Below, in pieces: positions 12,501 to 22,900 of a DNA stretch of 64,000 bases. The notes under the pieces were generated by a model that was not told the DNA's origin, ran no database searches, and saw only the letters and a list, made by a program, of their open reading frames with translations. The position numbers and the translations under genes are program-made. Every line of letters begins with the position of its first letter. Position 1 is the first letter of the stretch. The DNA comes from Hofstenia miamia (taxonomy: Eukaryota; Xenacoelomorpha; Acoela; Hofsteniidae): the NCBI GenBank assembly GCA_900660155.1, contig CABFPE010000075.1, forward strand, positions 198,156 to 262,155, given 5' to 3'.

Positions 12501-15500
12501 GTGAAGCAATGTGTGAATAAGCGTGGGAGAAATTAATAATTAGTCTGTAGTACGGACATTTGTTTGGGTTCCTTAAATGAAAGTAGTTTCAATATTGCAA
12601 AAAATTATATATCATTCCACATGTTGCGCTCCTTTCTCTAAAGAAATTTGCTTAGTGCGGAGCGTCGATAAATTCCATCAGATAGTACTTGTATTTGTAA
12701 ATAGATTTGTCACAACCACACAATGTGATATCTGAAGAAGTTTTTGATAAAGCAAATACCATACCTTTCAAATAAAAAAGCAACATAGCTTATAAAGAAA
12801 AACCAGGTGCTAATATCAATTGAGTCGCACTAAATTGCAACTTACATGCAAATCGCTCAATTTTATGTAAAATAGTAAAAGATTTACACAGGGATCTACC
12901 AAAAATGTTTATAAATTATAGGTTTCATTATAAAATATAGAAATAAGGTAGTAAATCTCACAATTTAAAAAAATTTTATTAGGTAAAATCAATTAGAAAA
13001 CAATAGCTTTTTACTACTTTTGTGGCTCTTATGAGACTTTGAAAGCGTTTTTGCACCAGAACAGTTTTCATTACTGAGAATGGAATTTTTACAGGAATTT
13101 GAACTACTTTAAAATACTGAAAGTAAAAATATTCACGCAGCTGTTCTATTTTTTATAGAAATTTAAGAGTTAATAGTATTTCATTAGTTATTTCTTTGAG
13201 GGAAGGGAGGCAGCGGAGTTTAACATTCACTAACCGTGTTTCTTGAGGTTTGTAGTTCCTCATTTTATAAGCACCTTTGAACTATCTATTAATACCCGCG
13301 TCTATTTATACTGATTTATATTCTCTTTAACTTTCTCTGATCGCTTTTTTGTATTGTTCTCTACAGAGAAAATTACAAATAAATAATTTATTTCTATTTT
13401 AAAGATGCTTAAAACTAACTTAGACCACGTGCCACAGCTCATAGAAATGCGGTCGCCTTCGTGGCACTGACCTGTTTCGCGTTCAACAAGAGCGCTTTGC
13501 GTAATATAATTCACAGGCAAATAAATTTTATGCTTGAAAATATGCATAAAACAGGCCTTCAAATGTTTGGTTGGAATATTTTTAATAAAATCAGACTTTT
13601 TGATAATAATTATGATCATGAACAAAAACAACAAACACTAAAAACTTGAATTGTATTAGTGAGCAACGAATATTATTTTGCAAATGAAACAGGCCTAGGA
13701 ATGCCAAGTAGGTTCTCCATCAGTCAGTTGGACTCACAAAAATAACAAATTGCAAAAAACAGGCTCCGTACGTGTTCGAAACGTAACAATCCAAGAAATC
13801 AAATCAGGGTTCAGTCAGCAAAGACCAGTAAGGATGGGAGTTAACTTTTGAGTCATTCGTTTTAAAACGACTGATACTTAACTCTATCCAAATAGCTACA
13901 GCATTTGATAAATTTATTACACCAAAACTTCAGGATTAGATTAAAATCAAACACTCTCGCCTTTAAATATAGAATTACAAGCACGTACAAAATAAACCCA
14001 AACATACAGGAGTTGGTAGTAGTAAATGATTTTAGTGTTTGTACATATGATTGATGGTTTTTCAAGAGAGCACTATATTCAGCGCTGTTTCTGATGGCAG
14101 GTGTGTTGTAGTGAACATAAGTGTAAAAATATCAAAGTCAAGATGCAAAGAGTCCACATTATGAACAATTGTCGACATTATGACGGATCAATGCGTTTCA
14201 AACATTGCTGTACACATGTGAATAAATGGTAAAGCCAAATTTAGAAAACCAGTTCGCCATGTATATGTATAAACAAAATAAACATCGGAAATTCTATTCG
14301 GTAGGAAAAAATTTGTTTATATATGTATTTTTATACGCGAGCAACCTCTTATGTCTAGATTCGAAACACAAAAACAGCCACATGCAATCATGGGTTAAGA
14401 GGACATTTAAAAATCATGTCGATGTAAGGAAACAAAGTATTTAGAAATTCCTAATTGCGATCTATAGTTAGACAAAAGCAAAGAAAATGTGCTAACCTCA
14501 GTACCTTCTTCTTCTGCAAAACATAACTCCAAATCTTCCACGGGATTCTCTAGAATGTACTTCACTCTCCTTTCATACATTGAAGGATTATCGATTTCTA
14601 AATGCTAAAGCACATTATAAGCAACTTATAACGCAATATTTACATTCCAACTATAGAAAAAAATGAAAAAAATTGAGGTTTTTGAAAAAAGTTTCAAACA
14701 AGAATCAACTTCATAAATAAACAATGAGAAATAGAGAAGAAATTTATTGAAGTATAATTTATGGCAAAAAATGTTAGATTCGATGTAGGAATTTCATCCA
14801 TTGAAAAATTTTAGATTCATTTAAAAATATTAAACACTCAGTTGAAATTCTAAAAGTATAGGAACAAACAGTGAAAAAACAGCGTCACTTTTTAAGTTTG
14901 ACCATTTTGCACTAAAATTAATATAAAATGATATTTTACAAAATGATTAACAACTTTAAAATAAAGTTTATTTTAAAAAAGGAAGGAAAGCCTCAATGGA
15001 AAACATTTGATAGAATGGTTAATTATGCAAACTTGTAGGAAATCCGCAGGTGAAATACTTTTGCTAGTTTTTTAAGTTATCACTCTATCAAATTCACATA
15101 TTGAAGGAAAAACTAATGAAATTAAAATATCACAACTACACTAGTGATTTTAAAAATATATTTGTAATTTTTTTATAAAATTTGATGATTTATTAATATC
15201 CCCTGACACATTTAAATGTATAGTTTATTAATCAGATTCAAATGGAAATGGTTCACCTTTAAACTCACTGGAAGACCTAAAATAAGAGCCAAGAATGATC
15301 TTGAAAATCTGGTGGGAATCAGCTGAATGTATGAAGATCCCTCTGACAAACTCAGTAAGGAGTTGGCCAAGAATTTTCCACAAAACTTAAATTCACCAAG
15401 TCTGTTAGAATTCGGTTTTGGATGCACCTAAATTGTTTATTCCAGAAGAGCTGCAAATATTTTTAATAAAAAATAAAATAAAATCATGTATTGAAAACAA

Positions 15501-16929
15501 AGGAATAAGAATTTATGCTTAAAAATCATTCAAACATTCTAAATAAAATTGAAAATATTTAGCAGTATCACACAATAATTTTTCGTAGGGGGAGACAAAC
15601 TTTATTTGATGAGGGTGGTACTTAAATTTGCCAAGACATTATCTTACAACTGTCATAAGTATTCTTTTTATTTAAAATGATCTTAATTGCGACATTAATT
15701 ATAGAGCCATCTAGTTAAAGCAGTAATTACACGAGATAAGCACTAATTAACAATTCACGTCATTCTTAAACAAATTTAAACCAAATGAATGAATTAAAGT
15801 CAAAGGACTGTTTTAATATTTTAATGCATGATACTATTTACCATATTGAGAATGCCCTTTGCTTAATGCTATTGGCTAAAAATGATTTAACAGCCATTTC
15901 TATAGCTACATCTTCTTTGACCGATTTAAGATAAATTCTGACAAATTTAAGATAACGTTTGACAAATATACGTATCAACCATTGGATGAACTGATATTAT
16001 AGGAAATGGTATTGAGCAAATCAAATAGTTTACCATCTGTTCTTAAATTTCGGAAGAGAAACATCACTCTGGAAAAAACTAAGGGGGATACTTCAATGCA
16101 GCTAATGCACTGCAGGAATATACTTGATGGCAACCATAATAAAATATAAAATAAAAAGCAATCATTATCTTAAGTCACAGATAAGAAAACTATTCAAAAC
16201 AGCGAACAACCTTGGTTTACCCAACAAACCTGCACACTACATCATTGGCTTGATTTTTTGTTTCATATGTAATAGACACTCTGCTAAAAAGAAATAGAAA
16301 CCTTTGATTCTACCCTTCATAAATTTAGACAAAGTATGAATAATTAGGAAATCTGGATAAAACTCTAAACTAAAGTAACAAACAGTTAACAACTCATCGA
16401 TAGTAATTGATTTGAGATCTGAGATTTTTTTGTTATCACTGCCCGTTTTCAAAAAGTTGTCGGGAATGGAATTTACTTTCAATAATACAAATAATACACG
16501 TGATTCAATTTAAAAAACAGCAATTCCTTTGATATTGGATCCATGACACATTCTAGCGGAGAAATCAGCTAAATATGGTGGTAGAGAATTTGTACTATTA
16601 GAATGGATAAATAGCTGGTCCATTGTGGGAAAAAGCGACCAAATTTGTTAAAATTTATTATAACACAATTGGAAAATAGAAATCGATAATATGGTAATTC
16701 AAAATATACCACACTCATATCATCGCCTAGAGTTTCAAATAGACCATAGTCGTTTCCAAAAATTTGTTGGCTTAGAACGGTAGCCCATTCTCTTCTAATA
16801 CCGCCCCAATCAAGACCTAAACATTAATAATGAATTTTTAATAGCTCATTACTATTATATATTTTCAATTTTACACTTTTGTACTAATGTGTATGTATTG
16901 TGTACAGAGAATAAAGCGATTTATTATTT

Positions 16930-16966
<37 letters not shown>

Positions 16967-19900
16967 CTGAATAGCAGACATTAATAAGATCAGACAATAT
17001 AAATTTATTACTACGTTTTACCTCAATCTAAAAACTTTAGAAATTTTTGCGACTTGCTTCAAGTGTCTCACGCCTAATTGGTCTTAGGAATCTTGGAACT
17101 AATATCATTAGTCGTCCACCCTTGGACTCCCTATTTTACTAACAGTTAAGTGAAACTTCTTCCTGAAATTGAATAAATCTGCTTTAGTGCATCAACTATT
17201 TCTTTTAGTTGAATACGATATGCTGACAAGCAACTAACACTTAGATACACAAATTCGATGTTATGCTTAAAAGTATTTAACAGATTAATTTCATTACCGT
17301 CATACACATTAGGGCATTAGGTGTATGTCACCAGTTTTAGCATTATTTATAATAGCTAAAAAGATAAAATACGGCGAAATAATATGAGATTTACAATCGT
17401 ATTCACGAGACAAGAGCGTTGCGTTTTGAGTAGCCAACCTGATAGGCTGAAGTTATAAATACACAATGCTAACAATATTCTTACTTTGATAACAGTTCCA
17501 TTCAGAGAAAGTTATTAGATATAGCAATATAAAAATATACCTTTTTTCGATTGTCACATTGCTTAGTTTAGAAATTTTAATATCAAGGACTACCTTTAGA
17601 CCTTTGTTGAAATAATCTTAATTGACTACTGTGCCACTCATGTTTACTGATGTTTGTCGGAGTAAGCGGCAGTAACCTTTCTAGCATTACGGATACCTTT
17701 ACTATAGTGCTCTTAAACGCTGTAAAGCTAGTAATCACATTTCGGACATCTAGAAATGTATTGAAGACCTCAATCATCGCCAAATTAACATCATTTGGTT
17801 CTAGTGAGTCAATAACATTAAGTTCAAGAATCCTCTAGTTTAACTGCAACATTGAAGTTTTGGTGATCGGAGAAATCTTAATTAAAAATATTTTTGGGCT
17901 GAAATTTTTGCGTAACAGCTTAAATTAGACCAATCAAATATTGCTTAAAGTCGTATTCTTCAGTGTTGTTAATGGCATCTACAATGCCTGCGTTTATGAC
18001 CACTTTAATGATTTTGTTTTCTTTATACTTATGAGAAGTTTCTCTTAGTTCCACAGTCCCTTTACCTTTGTATGAGTGGATTGAAGATTTTTCGTTCTGG
18101 ATCATTCTTTAGAATAGAATTACTAAGAACGGCCATGGCAGTGCCATCTATCACGTTTTTAGCAAATTTTGGTTGAACTTGAGGAAAGTCTGTACAATCA
18201 ATTTGAGTGACTTCAGAAACATTTCGACAGAAAGCAGCTGAAATTTTTTGCTTGTCCCACCGCATAAATCATTGCAATCGTGATTATTAACGCCAAAATA
18301 CAAATTTTGAAATAATATTAGTAAAACTTCTGCAAACTTCTTCCCAATTAAATTTTGCAAATAACTGATGAACAGCTGCTTTAGACTTAGAGGTAAGATT
18401 ATCTTTTGCATTCTCATGTTCTGAGATACCCTTGAAAACTTTATTTTGAAGATTTTGTTCGAGCAATGTTTTGTCTAGTTGGACATTTCCATGTTGCACC
18501 CAGATTATTTAATAAGTATATAATGACAAAATACACTACTTTCTGTTGGGTAAAAAAAATTAAAATTTAAGAAAGATAACATCTAATTGGCAAAACTACA
18601 ACACTCAAAGTTTTAACTGAAATCAAATTAAAGCTTAGAAAAAACCATGCTACTAAACTCATCTTATTAGATATATAATATAACAAATTTAAAACAGAAA
18701 TATTACCGCGCTCATTGTCAAATCGAATTTCGAAACGTTTTGCCCACGCGGCGTCTGAGAAATTCTTTGTTGCTTCGATTGTCTAAAAATAGGCATTATA
18801 AGGAAAATATTATCCAAATGAACTTACAGACTGAATGAGATTTTCACGGTTGATGAAAAGTTCAGTTTTTTGACGAACTGTTGTGAAACTGTGTTTGTAA
18901 AGTTTGGTCAAAAAATTCTTTTGTTTTTCTTCAAAACTTTCTAATTTACCTAAATCGCGATTTTTTAGCATGCAATAGTAACATAGTAGATTCTAACACT
19001 AAATTTTCATTCCAAATAAAACCAATGTGGACCTTGACAATTTGGTTGAGCACATTAGGTAAACTACCTTTCCAAAATTATATCGACAATTTGTGACAAA
19101 ATTTTAAACAAATAAATATAAAATATAAATTTCATTATAAATGACATTTTTCAAATAGTTTGGTACACTACTTAAGATGTTGGATAAGTTAGCATATTGA
19201 TGATGTTTTGCTCAAAATATACTTTTTTCAAGCATGCTAGACCTTAAATTACTTTGAAATTAAACAAAAATATAAAGAAAAAATAAATGCAAGAGCACAT
19301 AGGCCAGAGATGGATAAGGGCCGAAAACTCAAGCTCGGCCTGGCCCAGAAAACTTTAGGCCCTGCCTATTTCAATTAATTCCAATTCGGTCCACTTTTGT
19401 ATTTGTCAAAATCTTTTTTCAAATAGAAGATCCTAAGCTTTTATTGAGAAAACTTTTTCAGCACATTGCTTATAACTTAAATAATATTCATTTAAGTTGA
19501 TTTGCAGGCACTGTTGGACTAATAGTCAGCTTTTTATGCTTCGACCCATCTTTCCAATAATTGGCCCAACCCGACCCGGCCCATGTCCATCTCTGATATA
19601 GGCAGATAAAAGAAAATCTAGCAGCAAAATCGAGTCAATTCATAGTTTGCTAAACCATCTCCAATACAATAAAATAGTTGTTTTCTATTAAATATTATTG
19701 GCAAACAGCATCCTTGAGTTAAAATGTGTAGTGAACATCTTAAGTTGCCAAATAGGTAATATTTGTACCAATAAATTGCATTCATTTTAATGTATTGACC
19801 AAGTAAAATACTTCAGTATAATTTCAAAAGTTTACTTGAAAAAATGTGTTCAAAATTTTGTGGAAAACAATTCACAATTTTCCGGATAAGAAAAAATGAG

Positions 19901-22900
19901 TAAATTATGAACAAAGCAACATATTTTTTAAAATAAGTTTTGCATTCCTTATATATAAATATATCATTCATTGTGCATATATATATATATATATATAATT
20001 CTGAAAATCCTGAAGATTTTCCGGAAAATTGTTTTGTCCAAAACTAGAATTGACTCGAAAATTTCACTAATTGCAGAAGTCTCAGACACAGTTTCTACTT
20101 ACTGTAGAAAACTAAATATTTAAAAACTTAATCACCCTTAATTTAGGAAAATATAGACTGATGTTTGTGATTGAAATTAAATGAAGTATAAATTATATTG
20201 TACAAAAAAGTAATGTACCAACGGATTTACATAGAAAATGGTAAAAGGTTGCAATGATCATGCGAGCAGTCGCGGCCCGTACTGTAATGCGATTGCCAAA
20301 GCCTGATGAGACGGTTAATAAATCTTGATCACTTGGAGACAGTGTGAACTAAATAATCAAAATATAATTTAAACATTCGAGGAACTAAAAGGACACTAAA
20401 CAATTAAATATATGACATTGCAAGAGTAAAACAGGTAAGAAATGTAAGATTTAGCGTACATGTGTAATTTAGATAGCTCACACACGCACTTCCTAAACGA
20501 AACCTATCTAAATAGAGACTAAAGACTAAAAGTTTTGAAACCAGTATTAAATGACTAAAAGTAGTTGCAGTGGTCACAAAATGTGGGAAAAGTTTGAAAA
20601 CCCGAATTTAAACAAAATGGTTGGTAATAAATAAAGACGGATATTTTGTCTTTAAAACGCACTCTTTCCTCTTAAGGTCAATTCAGTTTGTAAATAGCAC
20701 TGACAATTTTATCAACACAGTTATCACAAAATGACGCATTACAATGTATACCTGATAAAACATTGGAAAACTAGAAAAGTATTGCTTCTTGCAACTACAA
20801 TATTTACACCTCAAAAATCAATTCTCATTTAAAATGAATGAAAGCTTTGAGCAGCACTGACAGTCTCAATATTAACGGAAACCTGGTGGAGGAAATGGCT
20901 TGACTGATTACAAAACCAGCAAAATGAATAAAATCACTCGCTCTTTCTCAACGGCGAGCCTTAATTCTCGACACGAACCTCATAAAAAGTGTAATACACA
21001 AGCATCACGAAAACGAATTAGTGATATAATTGTCATTACGTGGTATTATTAGTTGGGTCTACATGCACATTAAGCTACCCACAATGAAAATGTCAGTACA
21101 AGCTATGTTTTTACACGAAACTATCCTTGGTACTACGAACATGTGTAAAGTAGGCATTGGGACACAATTTTAAATTGATCATTTTGACAAAATAGAGTTA
21201 GTGGCCGGAAGGGGGATACATGGTAAAAAATCTGAAAGATTAACAAAAAATTATTAGTTTTGCGCGAGGAGTGAAAAACTTGAATCTCAAAAATGGAATT
21301 AAAGAGCAGTCTATATACAAGTGACATGCGTCAACATAAAAATATTAATTAAATGTTTACCCACGATGTTGTTTCGCATTTTGATTTGAGTAATGCATTA
21401 TTGGATATCTTAATTTGAGGATTTAATTGGAAAGTATATTCAAGATTTTTTGGAAAAATATTAGTACTATGTGAGAAAATTAATAATAATTTTATCGAGA
21501 AAAAAATTAACCTCTGATTTTTAACTAATGGAAAAAATTAACGCTCATCACAATTAATCTACTAAAAGCAAATTGATAATTTTTTAGCAAACAAATTAAT
21601 GTGTTTGCCATTTGATTTTGGAACAAAATGTCTTATATATTTTATGAGGGATAAAGGAATACATATTCGGTTAAAGCGACATAGTGAAATGTAAATTTGC
21701 AGAATCTAAGCAAGATCTAATTGGTCTACAAGAAAACTAAAGTGCAATGCTCATCAGCTGAAGTATTGAAAAACCAACATTAATAGATGAGCTTCCTGAT
21801 TTAAAAATTGGCGCTTGCAATTGAAATACAATCTAAGAAATCATTTTTGGAATATAACCTTTGTAACGGGTGAGATACGGTATGAAGCTATATTCTTTGG
21901 AATAATGCAAAAAAGGTACTGCCTGAAGTGAATACGTCGGCTATTGAGATAAACATATATACGCCTTTTCCTGTGAGGCGTTTGGTCATTTTTGGAGATA
22001 AAATCGGCTTCAAAGTAATCCTTCATACGTTCCGGAGTTAGACTTCTATATTCAGATTCTAAATTACAATTCAAAGAAAATATACTTCATAAAAATAATA
22101 AACTCCAATAAAAAACAAATGCTTATAAAAATTTACAGATTTGATCAGATGGGCTGCTGAAATTGTCATTATTGATTAATTCATATCAAATGAACATTTC
22201 TTTAAATAATGAAGGAAAATCTATTGCAAAGTATAAAATATATTGGATTATTAATAAGGATACATACATAAGTGCATAAATCAGGATATCAGGCTAACTT
22301 GAATTATCAATTTCCACGCATTTCCAGATAGATCAAGGTTGTATTTAATGCAATTTCCAAGCAGTAAATAAATGAGAAAAAATTAAACACTCGTGTAGTA
22401 TCAGAGAAATTGTTCTGAACTCTTTGTGTTCCATTTGTTCTTTCGAACTGACAAGTCAATCAGTATCGCTGTCACAGGTGGAAACATAGTACTGGGTCTA
22501 AATACCCCTCTCAAATCCGTATCAAGTAAAGAATGATGTAATTTGAGAATGCGACTAAATTCAATCACCAGAAAGTATATATGTGGACGCAATAAAAATG
22601 GAATTTTCAGGTAGATCCAGGTACTTAAGGCAGTTCAAGTCAGCAACTTCAAATTTTTAGCCAGTTACACATTTCCAATCAGAACGGATATTCTGTAACT
22701 GCCAACTCTTAAAAGTAATTGCACGATATATGTAAATTTATATAATTTTGAAAAAGAAAAAATTCTAAATAATGTGAGAAAATATTGTATTACTTAAGAT
22801 TAAATAACAGAATTATGAGAATAATTAATGACATTTTCCATGATCAATAATGTAGAACAAAACATTTCGGGCTAAGCGAAGCATATTGAAGTTTACAATT

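Noticed and set aside
22401-22592. Minus-strand 63-codon frame after an acceptor-like site, considered as an AREL1 exon
   Set aside because: Exons at 23381 and 21859 join in phase directly and match AREL1 without extra residues. The candidate has no good donor and no resemblance to the family.
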